A stretch of 25,900 bases of DNA from Phoronis ovalis (Eukaryota; Phoronida; Phoronidae): the NCBI GenBank assembly GCA_028565635.1, contig JAOXYB010054167.1:1-25900 (forward strand), given 5' to 3'. Within the stretch, counting starts at the first letter, position 1; each line of letters opens with the position of its first letter. Position numbers and translations under genes: made by a program. The notes beneath the pieces were generated by a model. That model saw only the letters and a program-made list of their open reading frames with translations. It was not told where the DNA came from and made no database searches. This document shows, in pieces, positions 18,701 through 25,500 of this stretch.

Positions 18701-21626
18701 AATTACGGTGAAGACATGTTGACATTTTAACCCCAAGGCAACAAACTCCAGTGGATTTTCTTTACAGGAGAATTTGACCATGTATCCGCCATACTATTAT
18801 AGAACAGTTTGTTTGATAGGAGTTGAATTTCAAATGTCTGTGTTACACACAACCATTCAGAAGCCTAATTGAATAGCATAAAATAATTATGTTTTTCTGG
18901 TTTTATATAAATTAAACAACCAAAATAAAATGCAACTACAATTGAAAATGAAAACTAAATCAAGACTTTGTAGTTAGTATAAAAAGAAAAAAAGAGAGTA
19001 ATATAAAAACATCCCAGTACTATAAAAGAACTAATCAAACTAGAAGGCAAGCACTAGGCCAATAATCGGAATAGGTACCCTTTGTTAACTTGAAAATATG
19101 TATTGTAAAATATGTATATTGTTATAATTATTAATTTTAATTGTTGTTTTTTTTTAATAAAAATGATTTTGTATGATCATATTACACTTTTTTTTCAGTG
19201 GAAGAGGTTTGTTTTAGAATCTACAGCTGGCAAAAGTGTTGCCTTATGTTGTTACAAATAAGACATCGATTGTGTGTTAAATTTTTATTGGTTATCATGC
19301 TTAAAAATTCGGTAGAATACATTTACAAGGTTTCTCTCTTGTGAATTTTGTCACATTTTGCTCAGTCTGTTATAGAATGTGCTTTCATTTGGACACCAGA
19401 CAGATTCACACGATTCTTACTCATTATCATTCATACTTCACAGTAGCCTTTTAGTTTGTTTAGTTAAGTTATTATAATTAATAAAATAATAGCTAAGCTT
19501 ATAACATTAAGAAAACCATATAATGCCTACTGGTAAAATACTGGTTTAAATTTCATACAATAACTGTACTTGCTCTAGTAGCTTTGATTAAGTGGAAGTA
19601 CACTATTGAGATAATGTCTAATCCTAAGTAATGTTCTTTAGTGATTATCAAATACAGTATTTTGAAAAGTTATTGATATATCATATTTCATATTTTTCTG
19701 ATTTGATGAATGGATTAGTTCTTGCATGTGTTTGTGCCGAACAGGTTTAACCCCACCTGCTTGATGCACATACAGCTCCTCGATTGCAATTAATACTAGT
19801 TTTAAATGTTTTAGCTTTTACTATGGGCTTAGAGGTGCTTTTGTTGAGTTTCACAAATATATCGGTTAATAAAAAAAGACATAGCAAACCAATGATACTG
19901 CTTATGGTATGAAGTTGTATTTTATTTGCATATCACTATAAATCCCACTTCACGTCAAAAAATAGGTTTTTCAAACACTTTTGTACAGCGATTGAATGCT
20001 GGGACAAAGTGGTGCTTCTAGAGTTATAATACTGTTGAATTTTCAGCTCAAATTGTGAAGTGAAGACTCTTTTATTGGCTTTAAATTTTCAGTTTGAGCT
20101 CTCATAAATAATCTTGTTAATACTATCTAATTATTGTACTTATGACTACTCCTGTTTTGTTTTCTCTTCTTAACATTCAAATCTCGTTGACAGTTTTTTT
20201 TTTGAAACATCAAGAGCAAACATTATATCTGTTGAGGTCTGTGAGACATTGATTTTGGAATTGAATTAATTACATGATTTTTATATTAAAAGTTTTGTAA
20301 TTTAAATAAATGCTATATAGTCACAAATCCAGTGGGCCCCTGATCAAAATGGGAGATTTGACACCAATGGCATATAGTGTATTTTTTATGATATTGATAC
20401 TAATCCCTTATAAATGGAAGATTGAAGTAAATTTGTCTGATAAAATTGCTATTTGCATGAAACATGCTATGTTTTCAGGATGCAACAAACTCTCTTTTAG
20501 CATTTTTAGTTACAAGAGGGACCAAAAAAATTATCTTGACCTTAAATGTATGAGTACACATTTTCGATGTAAAGAAAAAAGTGAAATTTAATCATAAAAT
20601 GTACTATCTGTTTAACCGGGTAAATAATCATAGGGTTAGAGTTTCATCTATCAAAAACTTGTCAAGTTCATCAACTGAAATTAAAGCCTGTGTTGTCAAT
20701 TGTCCCAAAATGAACAAGGTACTCTATTTTTTTACATCTTTATCTAATCAGCATCTACAATCTAGAATTAATTCTCATTCTGAATGTCGACATTTTGGAG
20801 ACAGTATTTTTGCAATTATCTCGATGGTAATTTCATGTGGTGTGGCGTTTTGTATATGATGAACTTTTGGTAAAATGCACCATTGGTAAAAAATTCTTAA
20901 AATTCAGTTTTTAAATTAATTATTTAATTTGGAATATCCATTTATGATGGTCAAGTCTCAAATTTAATGAGTAAAAGTCTTGTTTGATTATGATTGCCTT
21001 TTACAAAAGAAATCTCCTTCCTTGTTGCAAGTAGACTTTTGTTAGGAATAATTAGCTGTGTTTCATAAGATTTATTTTATTGAAATATCTCCAGTGTTTA
21101 TTATGTGCATTTTTGATTGGGACATTGCTCTCTGCGTTGAGAGTTGCCATTAGTACTATGTTTGTATTTGACAATGTAATGTTCTAAAATTCTAATCACA
21201 CAGTTACCTAACAGTATTCATTATAATTGGTATATTGCATTGTTTTTCTATGATGCTGAATAAATATGTGAGAATTTTTGCCTCCTAAATTTTTTTTTTT
21301 GGTATATATTAATTGAAAGAATTTCTGACATCCTGAAATTGTCTTGGATACATGTGTTGAAACAAATGGTTACAAATAATTAGGTTTTGCACCACAATTT
21401 TTTTTTTAAACAACTATCAAGATTTGAAAAATTTGCTGGACTTTGAGAAATAACTCTCGACTCATCAGAGCTATTTATTTTCTGATAAAGGTAAAATCAT
21501 CTTCTTAACCAGTTTTCACTGACGTGTTCTATTTGTTTTTGCAGTATTGCGGATGATGAAGCAACTCAAAAAGAACTAAGCGAAGTACCCCTTGTAAAGG
21601 AAGAAAAGAGTTGTGTTATCCAGTGA
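631..21626 (+). CDS. EHBP1: EHBP1 (EH domain-binding protein 1), 3' fourteen exons, 5'-partial
   Basis: Spliced CDS: 631-791, 1405-2255, 2583-2736, 3229-3415, 3764-3910, 4269-4401, 4814-4849, 5588-5772, 6032-6103, 6359-6479, 6697-6796, 10700-10773, 16035-16149, 21545-21626. The exon lengths sum to 2418 nt, an exact multiple of three. Every junction has GT/AG and keeps one frame, giving 805 residues. Domain order (CH, disordered linker with NPF, paired RERA helices, bMERB, CaaX) is that of EHBP1; vertebrate EHBP1 is about 1200 residues, so roughly the first third (the NT-C2 domain) is missing upstream. In the family, EHBP1 couples EHD proteins and Rab8/Rab10 GTPases to actin during endocytic recycling. 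EHBP1L1 is the vertebrate paralogue; invertebrates usually have one gene, so EHBP1 is the fitting name. MICAL proteins share CH plus bMERB, but this window has neither a LIM nor a monooxygenase part. Recognition is by remembered family sequence, not by a search. Confidence 0.93.
803..889 (+). repeat. 3 x 29-bp tandem repeat next to a splice donor
   Basis: Three adjacent 29-nt units at 803-831, 832-860 and 861-889. All start TCTGAGT and contain CAATCATGT. Units 1 and 2 differ at only a few positions; unit 3 has changes in the middle (TTATTGTGG for TCATCGTAG). The array begins 11 nt after the first base of the donor GT, so it is intronic and transcribed. Confidence 0.9.
1047..1269. mobile_element. 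foldback (MITE-like) element with inverted arms
   Basis: Outer arms 1047-1073 and 1243-1269 are inverted repeats matching at 24 of 27 positions, both reading inward from CATTCTAATTA. An inner pair, 1107-1121 (TGTTATTTATCTGCT) and 1221-1235, is a perfect 15-nt inverted match. The inter-arm gaps differ (33 nt left, 7 nt right), so the arms are not a simple hairpin; a partly degraded terminal-inverted-repeat element fits better. TGATA occurs just outside each side (1038-1042 and 1270-1274) and could be a target duplication, but four bases separate it from the left arm. There is no coding capacity, so it would be non-autonomous. The family is not identified. Confidence 0.65.
1405..2255 (+). CDS. 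EHBP1: EHBP1 large exon: end of CH domain, SP-rich linker, NPF motif
   Basis: Window residues 54-337 (851 nt), acceptor TTGTAG, donor GTAAGT. It begins [19 protein letters not shown] and then [19 protein letters not shown], the conserved C-terminal half of the EHBP1 CH domain; the domain ends near residue 115 (SFITGQ). The rest is predicted disordered: basic clusters ([23 protein letters not shown]), many SP/TSP sites suitable for proline-directed kinases, and a 9-residue repeat RTSPARSSP from residue 259. An NPF motif at residues 312-314 (bases 2177-2185) is followed by DSDEDEE. Acidic residues after NPF favour EHD-type EH domains, so this is the likely EHD-binding site. Retention of the next intron would add GKSA and stop at 2267-2269. 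Confidence 0.93.
2018..2090 (+). repeat. 27-bp coding tandem repeat (RTSPARSSP)
   Basis: Units 2018-2044 and 2045-2071 appear identical over 27 nt. A third, partial unit runs 2072-2090 before diverging to [11 protein letters not shown]. The near identity at the nucleotide level, synonymous sites included, points to recent duplication rather than selection on protein alone. Each unit adds two SP sites and two arginines to the disordered linker. Number of units could vary between alleles. Confidence 0.92.
2177..2185 (+). other. EHBP1: NPF motif codons (EH-domain ligand)
   Basis: AAT CCC TTT encodes NPF at window residues 312-314, followed by D-S-D-E-D-E-E. This is the only NPF seen in the translated part of the gene; vertebrate EHBP1 has several, some in its N-terminal third, so more may lie upstream. 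Binding to EHD EH domains is inferred from the family. Confidence 0.85.
2256..2582 (+). other. intron between linker exons
   Basis: 327 nt, GTAAGT to TTTTAG. No repeats or other features seen. Confidence 0.9.
2583..2736 (+). CDS. EHBP1: EHBP1 exon: basic/Ser linker
   Basis: Residues 338-388 (154 nt). The split codon G|AT gives Asp, followed by [15 protein letters not shown] and a Ser/Arg/Lys-rich tail ([19 protein letters not shown]). Donor GTAAGA at 2737. The frame is fixed by both neighbours: the only alternative open frame here does not join the next exon. Low complexity and not alignable to vertebrates, so identity rests on splice-phase continuity. Confidence 0.85.
2737..3228 (+). other. 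intron between linker exons
   Basis: 492 nt, GTAAGA to AATTAG. No repeat or RNA gene seen. Confidence 0.88.
3229..3415 (+). CDS. EHBP1: EHBP1 exon: charged linker with SP/TP sites
   Basis: Residues 389-451 (187 nt). It starts by completing AG|C (Ser) and reads [17 protein letters not shown], a Lys/Glu/Gln-rich stretch, then a proline-containing segment ([12 protein letters not shown]) and a tail with SPIKTPTEQ. It ends in phase 0 at a weaker donor, GTACAA (3416). Read-through would add VQSLFF and stop at 3434-3436. Assigned by phase and by linker-like composition; function of this part is unknown. Confidence 0.85.
3416..3763 (+). other. intron
   Basis: 348 nt, GTACAA (non-optimal donor) to TTATAG. 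Nothing else recognised. Confidence 0.88.
3764..3910 (+). CDS. EHBP1: EHBP1 exon: first RERA helix
   Basis: Residues 452-500 (147 nt, 49 codons, phase 0 at both ends). It encodes [20 protein letters not shown] followed by SALKADS, strongly matching the conserved [16 protein letters not shown] helix of vertebrate EHBP1, then a Ser/Gln-rich tail ending QRQSSSSQ. The alternation of R/E and A/L residues predicts an amphipathic helix. Role not established from sequence; it is one of the best conserved linker elements of the family. Being frame-neutral, the exon could be skipped without a frameshift. Confidence 0.92.
3911..4268 (+). other. intron with 27-bp tandem repeat near its acceptor
   Basis: 358 nt, GTATAA to TGTTAG. 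It carries the three-copy array at 4142-4222, which ends 46 nt before the exon. Confidence 0.88.
4142..4222 (+). repeat. 3 x 27-bp tandem repeat before a splice acceptor
   Basis: Units 4142-4168, 4169-4195 and 4196-4222 share CTAGGTTCATATATGT. Unit 1 differs from unit 2 by one base and unit 3 varies at its end (GTGTACTGTA). A partial unit (TGTATACAAT) precedes at 4131-4140. The array is AT-rich and lies where a branch point and pyrimidine tract would be expected, between 50 and 130 nt upstream of the acceptor. Confidence 0.92.
4269..4401 (+). CDS. EHBP1: EHBP1 exon: second RERA helix
   Basis: Residues 501-544 (133 nt). Reads [19 protein letters not shown] then ISEARTS, matching the second conserved helix of vertebrate EHBP1 (RERARQLIAEARSG). 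A less conserved tail follows ([17 protein letters not shown]). Ends with one base of a split codon before donor GTAAGT at 4402. Together with the preceding exon it forms a pair of similar amphipathic helices, suggesting an ancient internal duplication. Confidence 0.92.
4402..4813 (+). other. intron with long pyrimidine tract
   Basis: 412 nt, GTAAGT to CCACAG. The last 75 nt are strongly pyrimidine-rich (about 4740-4813), consistent with support for the very short exon that follows. Confidence 0.75.
4814..4849 (+). CDS. EHBP1: candidate 36-nt EHBP1 microexon
   Basis: Flanked by a strong acceptor (pyrimidine tract plus CCACAG) and donor GTGGGT at 4850. It is 36 nt and phase 1 at both ends, so inclusion or skipping keeps the frame. 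It would encode [11 protein letters not shown] (after the split codon R) and convert the next codon from Pro to Ala. The frame has no stop. The composition, aromatic and lysine-rich, differs from the linker around it. A cassette exon is the natural reading, but with no transcript evidence it could be a chance pair of splice sites. The alternative frame, reading [12 protein letters not shown], does not fit the neighbouring phases. Confidence 0.55.
4850..5587 (+). other. intron
   Basis: 738 nt, GTGGGT to CTAACAG. If the microexon is not used, the intron is 4402-5587. A two-unit CCTAACCTAACCTT lies near 5256-5270 and is too short to be telomeric. No gene recognised. Confidence 0.78.
5588..5772 (+). 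CDS. EHBP1: EHBP1 exon: Ser/Thr linker with [10 protein letters not shown] segment
   Basis: Residues 557-618 (185 nt). It starts with [19 protein letters not shown], then [19 protein letters not shown] and [18 protein letters not shown]. The [13 protein letters not shown] segment resembles the vertebrate DLKLKKLLEVQPQ segment just before bMERB, giving support beyond phase. Ends in phase 0 at donor GTGAGT (5773). Confidence 0.88.
5773..6031 (+). other. intron
   Basis: 259 nt, GTGAGT to TTACAG. Nothing else seen. Confidence 0.88.
6032..6103 (+). CDS. EHBP1: EHBP1 exon: short acidic/Ser segment
   Basis: Residues 619-642: 72 nt, 24 codons, phase 0 at both ends. Encodes [14 protein letters not shown] then [10 protein letters not shown], a strongly acidic serine-rich stretch with several S-x-x-E/D sites typical for casein kinase 2. 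The donor (GTATAG) is weak, and the exon is frame-neutral, so optional inclusion is plausible. It sits directly before the bMERB domain and could tune it electrostatically; that is inference. Confidence 0.82.
6104..6358 (+). other. intron
   Basis: 255 nt, GTATAG to TATGTAG; very AT-rich with a T run. Nothing else seen. Confidence 0.88.
6359..6479 (+). CDS. EHBP1: EHBP1 exon: start of bMERB domain
   Basis: Residues 643-682. After [11 protein letters not shown] it reads [20 protein letters not shown] and NLRRVMDKG, matching helix 1 of bMERB domains (vertebrate LAALENEQKQIDTRAALVEKRLRYLMDTG). The heptad spacing indicates coiled coil. bMERB domains bind active Rab8-family GTPases (Rab8, 10, 13, 15). 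The donor GTACAC is weak. The following intron stays open in this frame for 71 codons, up to a stop at 6692-6694. Confidence 0.94.
6480..6696 (+). other. 217-nt intron open in the exon frame
   Basis: GTACAC to TTAAAG. The reading frame of the preceding exon continues without stop until TAA at 6692-6694. It is the shortest intron in the window. Confidence 0.88.
6697..6796 (+). CDS. EHBP1: EHBP1 exon: bMERB middle
   Basis: Residues 683-715 (100 nt). Reads [20 protein letters not shown] and [13 protein letters not shown]. The [14 protein letters not shown] stretch is a hallmark of EHBP1/MICAL bMERB domains and is almost unchanged from vertebrates. Donor GTGAGT at 6797. Confidence 0.95.
6797..10699 (+). 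other. 3.9-kb intron inside bMERB
   Basis: GTGAGT to TTCTAG. AT-rich with several A and T runs. No exon, RNA gene or recognisable transposon protein. A 100-codon open frame on the minus strand (8242-8544) has no recognisable content. I see no tandem array in it. Confidence 0.88.
10700..10773 (+). CDS. EHBP1: EHBP1 exon: b[17 protein letters not shown] segment
   Basis: Residues 716-740 (74 nt). Completes CT|G and reads [20 protein letters not shown] then MQLE. DLERRxELLNREL is invariant in EHBP1 bMERB. Acceptor TTCTAG, donor GTAAGC (10774). Together with the adjacent exons it forms the central helix of the Rab-binding coiled coil. Confidence 0.95.
11851..12120 (+). repeat. degenerate ~32-bp array, copy A
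   Basis: The motif TTTTTACCATGGGGTAT or close variants occurs at 11851-11867, 11972-11990 (TTTTAGCCATAAGGTGTGT), 12001-12020, 12033-12052 and 12065-12082. The last three are spaced exactly 32 nt apart. A run of nine G lies at 11896-11904. The array closes with TTTTACCTTGGGCC followed by TTGTACCCCTATCAAG (12087-12116). Copy B near 13.9 kb shares both the unit and the closing block on the same strand. Confidence 0.7.
13828..14189 (+). mobile_element. degenerate ~32-bp array, copy B, possible terminal inverted ends
   Basis: Variants of TTTACCACAGGGTATA lie at 13927-13940, 13975-13990, 14006-14020, 14037-14054, 14071-14090 and 14103-14117, spaced about 31-34 nt, with an earlier CCACAGGGTG at 13899. 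It opens with CAGTGGACCTACC and a 16-G run (13841-13856), and closes with TTTTTTACCCTGGGCCGCAC (14121-14140) then TACCTCCCCGGGTCGACCTC and TACTG. The two ends are imperfectly inverted (CAGTGGACCTACCGGGG against CAGTAGAGGTCGACCCGGGG), suggesting a non-autonomous DNA transposon carrying an internal minisatellite. No clear target duplication was found. Family not identified. Confidence 0.6.
16035..16149 (+). CDS. EHBP1: EHBP1 exon: b[12 protein letters not shown] segment
   Basis: Residues 741-778 (115 nt). Completes G|AC and reads [20 protein letters not shown] then [18 protein letters not shown], close to vertebrate [38 protein letters not shown]. This is the last long helix of bMERB. Acceptor TTCCAG, donor GTAAGT (16150). 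Confidence 0.95.
16965..17028 (+). repeat. nested direct repeat
   Basis: TATCTGAAGAACTGTTGG begins at 16965 and again at 17003 (38 nt apart). Between them the 12-nt piece TGTTGGTCAAAC is repeated once more (three copies in all). The pattern suggests two successive slippage or duplication steps inside the intron. Confidence 0.88.
17497..17510. repeat. C14 homopolymer
   Basis: Fourteen consecutive C, flanked by TTTCT and GAGGTATTTT. On the minus strand this is a G run like the one opening repeat copy B, but the flanks do not otherwise match. Length is likely to vary or be misread. Confidence 0.9.
21545..21626 (+). CDS. EHBP1: EHBP1 last coding exon with CaaX box
   Basis: Residues 779-805 and stop TGA (21624-21626). 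Completes GC|T and reads [20 protein letters not shown] then KSCVIQ. The last four residues, CVIQ, form a CaaX prenylation box; vertebrate EHBP1 ends in the equivalent CVLQ preceded by KKEEK. A terminal Gln usually directs farnesylation. The conserved ending confirms this is the true C-terminus despite the 5.4-kb preceding intron. Prenylation would anchor the bMERB end to membranes. Confidence 0.95.
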
Positions 21627-22182
21627 GAGATCCTTTAGTTTACTGTTGTAAAGGTTAATTTTAGCAATTGGAGATGTTATAAAATTCAGATCCTATTGAG
21701 AACCATTGTATTGTTTCTGCCATTGTTGCTGTGTTCACTTTCAACAGAGCTATATTGAGAGTGGGCCTTAGAGACCTATCGGGGAAACATAGTTTGTGGA
21801 TAGGGTTCTGTACACATGTAGTGTTGTAGTAGTGTGTTCTTGGCTGCATTTTATGACAAATAGTTCTACAGGGCTGAGCATTTTGTCTAGCTAGTCTATA
21901 CCCAGGAAGCAATGCAAGTTTTCAGCATATCAGAGAAAAATATTTTACTTAGCTTGTACCAAATATTAAATATTTTTGAAATTGCTAACTATGTTTTAAT
22001 GCTTTTTATATTTACTTGTTAACAGTGTGCAATTTAATTTCAAATATGCAATTATAATTTTTTTTGTTGATGAAATGCTTGAGTTTAATTGTTTAAAGGA
22101 GAGTACAAAGGTACTACCTAAACATTTTAAAAATCTAGCTGTAGTGTTATAGCTTTGTAAATTTGAGCAATTATTTTGTAGT

Positions 22183-22188
22183 AATAAA
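22183..22188 (+). terminator. proximal polyadenylation signal AATAAA
   Basis: AATAAA 557 nt after the stop codon. No strong T/GT-rich element follows closely, so it may be a minor site producing a shorter 3'UTR. Confidence 0.4.
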
Positions 22189-22360
22189 GTAGGGTGATAT
22201 TGCCACATTATGATCCATTGTGCCAATTTTTATAAACAATTGAAGAAGGGCATTTAATTGCCATAGGACAGAGAAAATGGTGACTGAGCGAGTTTTTTTT
22301 TAATGTATCATAAGTTTGATTGTTTATGTACATTTTGATTGTCAATGGGATGAGTACGAG

Positions 22361-22404
22361 TCTCACCATTTGTCGCACTTGTCTCACAATTTGTCTCACA
22401 CTTG
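22361..22404 (+). repeat. short TCTCAC-containing repeat in 3'UTR
   Basis: TCTCAC recurs at 22361, 22382 and 22394 with intervening ATTTGTC and CACTTG pieces, an irregular 12-21-nt repeat of pyrimidine-rich sequence just before the distal poly(A) signals. Might be a low-complexity expansion or RNA-binding-protein sites; the sequence alone does not decide. Confidence 0.55.
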
Positions 22405-22471
22405 CCTTATTTTTATTCTTATATTGTACCTTGTACACCATGTACACACCATACTTCCGTTTCAATTATAA

Positions 22472-22496
22472 AATAAAATTTATTTACATTAATAAA
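22472..22496 (+). terminator. distal polyadenylation signals (two AATAAA)
   Basis: AATAAA at 22472-22477 and 22491-22496, followed by TATTTTTTTCTGTGCTGTC from 22501, a good T/GT-rich downstream element. Most likely the main transcript end. Confidence 0.6.
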
Positions 22497-22529
22497 TGAT
22501 TATTTTTTTCTGTGCTGTCTTTCTGTTTA

Positions 22530-25500
22530 GTATTCAAAAACTACATGCGACTAAAACATCATTTTCGACTCAATACATAATGATACATAGATGAAATTCA
22601 GCTATGTTTTACGTGGGCAGAGAGGTATTTGTATTGCTGTCAGATGCTTAAATAATGACATGCATATTCATTAACTCTGAGGCAGGTATAAGATTATGAG
22701 GATTGAATTTTTGCTGATTTTCATGTTTTCCATCAAATTTTAAACAAAACAAGAATTAATATTGCAGAAAAGGATAGATCTTGTTATCTTCTTGATCCAA
22801 TTCTCACTTAATGGCTACTGTTAGCCAGTGAAGGGTAGTGATACTACAGTACCTGGTATTCGAACCGTTTCGCGGAGGATGAATTAAAGTCAGGACATTA
22901 GTTTTGACACAGAATGATTCAGCTGAGACATTATATACCAAAAGTAGCATTAATAGACAAATCAATGATGGTTTACTGAGAAAAAATTTAATAAGCAGAG
23001 CGTAAATTTTTGTTGGGATCAGCACTATAATAGTTAAAAGAACTTAATCGCAGAAGCTAAAATAATAAATTTTAAAACTGAAAGCATTTAATTTTACACA
23101 ATTGCTGGAGAGAGAAAAATACTTCAACTATTGTGGTTGACAGCCAAATATTATACGTAATCCTTTTCGGCAAGTCTATGACTGATAAATACTAAAATCA
23201 CTTAACAAATTATGTAAAGGTAAAGAAGTGAAACGATCCTGTAGATCTTATATTTACACGCATCTTTAAGAAGTTCAACGTTCGTGATTATTTTTCTAAC
23301 CTACTGTGTGGTCAATGGAGTTACACTTAAAATTTAAATTGTGAATTGTGTCAATCGCTCATGTCACGCATTCAAATAATATTAATTTTTCCAATAGTGT
23401 ATTAAATAGTTTAATCAATGAGAAGAGAGTCTGTTATATTAAGTTTCAAATATTTTTTTAATAAATTTAAAAAAGAAATCAGCTTACAAAATGGGTCTGC
23501 ATTATATATCGCTCAACAGAGAGCATTCAGTAATAATGTTTTAATGCAAGGCCAGAGTTTTAATCTAGTTCACCAGAATCAGCAGAACATGGTAGAACTT
23601 TAGCCATTGCCCATTGCTTTTAACCAACATTTTAACGGAATATTTGCTCTCGAGATTATTGGTTACGTCCCATGTGTTTTTTCTTATGCTGCAGAAGCGG
23701 AGCAGATGTGTCAGTTTTCAGAACATCTTATTGTTGTCCTCTTGTCTATTTCAATTATTGGTAATGACACAACCAGTGCTAATCAATAAGGTAACACAAA
23801 TCATTCTTGAATTTTGAAAGTATAAATATGTATGTGAATCCGAAGAAAAGAACATTTCCTTAAAAGTATGTTATATTTCTCGTGTTTGATTTTAATTTCT
23901 ATTGAAAGAAATATATAAAGAAAATAATAATAGTTATACATCTCTACCTATCACGTGACCTTGCGCTCTGCTTATTTGTGTTGTGTGGGGTATGTCTTTC
24001 TATCAGTGTCCTAATAATTGTCTGGCTCTTTGCACCTATAAATCTGGTCATATATACTTACAAAAAAGCCAGCAAAAGTACTATATCAAATTAAGCATAC
24101 AGGTGCCTTTGCGGTTTTGCATTAGCTCTCCAGCGAGATATCCAGGGGATACTCGCTACTATATATTCAAAGCTCATTGAAACAGAAAAATAAATGTGCT
24201 ACGTTATGCTATTCCTTTGAATAACGGGAAGCATTGTTTAACAAAATGAACATTTGCTCAAGACGCTTTAAATTCTGGTAATAAACCTCGAATTTTTAGA
24301 AATAGTATATCCTTTTTCCTATGTAACCATCTGGTGAGTTATGGGGTTTTGAAAATCATTTAGCGTAACTGCTTCTAAATTATTGCCTGTAATTGACACA
24401 AAGAGATAGAAGACCTATCTTATACAGGGGAAATTAGTCGTAATTTATATGCATTAAACCATAACTGAAATTATGACAGATGAATAATTGAGACCTTAAT
24501 GTGAAAATAAGGAAATTTGGATCCGATTGGACAGTTATTAAAGATAGAACCCAAGGGATACACTGAGTGGGTCCGAGCAGATAGATATTTTTCAAGATTT
24601 CAATTTTCACGAATGTCTACGAATGAGAATCGTCCATCGGGACACTACACGTATTTCTTTTCACGCAGTCAGTTTCAGTATTTTTCCTGGTTCCTTTCAA
24701 TTCCACAATGTAACAAAACGATTTTTTTCAACAGGTACTCTGTGTTATTTTTCTACTATGAATAAACATAAGCTGGATGAACGATTAAGTGGACAACACG
24801 AAGAAAAATAGCGCGGTGAAACAAAACGTGTCCTTGGAATGACCGTTATATTTGTAAATGAAACTTTATAGGTTGTTGAAAAGTACGAAATTCATCCGTT
24901 CAATCATGAAGTTTCAATAACGTTAACAATAGAGAGTAAATTGTCTTTTTCTCCGCAATGTTTAACTTAGTCTCCCACTTCTCTATATGCATAGTTTGAG
25001 TTAAAATCTAAAATTATATTTACTTTCTACACCTATATTATACAAACACTTGAGATCCAGTATAGATTGAAAGCTTTGGTTAACACTGTCTCCAGCAGAG
25101 TAAAGGTGAAATATTTTTATGTCTGGATGTCACTAGAAATGTGTGAAAATATATCTACATATTATATATATTAGTATAAGAAAGTACATTTATACCCACA
25201 ACCGCAATTAAGCAGCATACGTAGGCCTCGATTATGATTCTGCAAAATTAACCAAAATTGTTTTAAAAAATATACAGTTAAAACGTCTTATCGATTTTGT
25301 AATTTATTATTACAAATTTGTTTTTCTGCATATAGAAGTTGAATGCGTTTTTATAGTTTGCACCTGATGACGTAGTGCAACAGTGACGTAGCGACTAGTT
25401 CTTTAACTCACTCAAAATCCATCATAAAACTTTTATTACCACTTATTTAAAGTGTACACTTTTTAATGCTATGTTATCCTTTTGAGTTTTGATATGATTT

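Larger units (their letters stand above)
16150..21544 (+). other. 5.4-kb intron before the last coding exon
   Basis: GTAAGT to TTGCAG. Contains a nested short repeat (16965-17028), a run of 14 C (17497-17510), a short TA microsatellite near 17886-17900 and A/T runs. Open frames at 20310-20859 show no recognisable protein. No RNA gene seen. Confidence 0.88.
21627..22515 (+). other. EHBP1: EHBP1 3' untranslated region
   Basis: Follows the TGA with no further splice signal needed. The region is AT-rich and holds one early AATAAA (22183) and two closely spaced late ones (22472, 22491), with a T/GT-rich stretch at 22501-22528. The 3' end is therefore put near 22500-22520; exact cleavage is not visible. 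Short minus-strand open frames here have no recognisable content. Confidence 0.7.

Noticed and set aside
20310-20859. Two adjoining 92-93-codon open frames in the last intron
   Set aside because: No recognisable protein, no compatible splice phases with the flanking bMERB and CaaX exons, which already join exactly.
22855-22866. GGTTCGAATACC on the minus strand, resembling a tRNA/SINE B box
   Set aside because: The flanking bases do not form a T-arm stem and I found no A box or cloverleaf at the right distance.
24517-24811. Overlapping open frames of 82 and 62 codons downstream of EHBP1
   Set aside because: No recognisable content and they overlap in different frames; no promoter or splice evidence.
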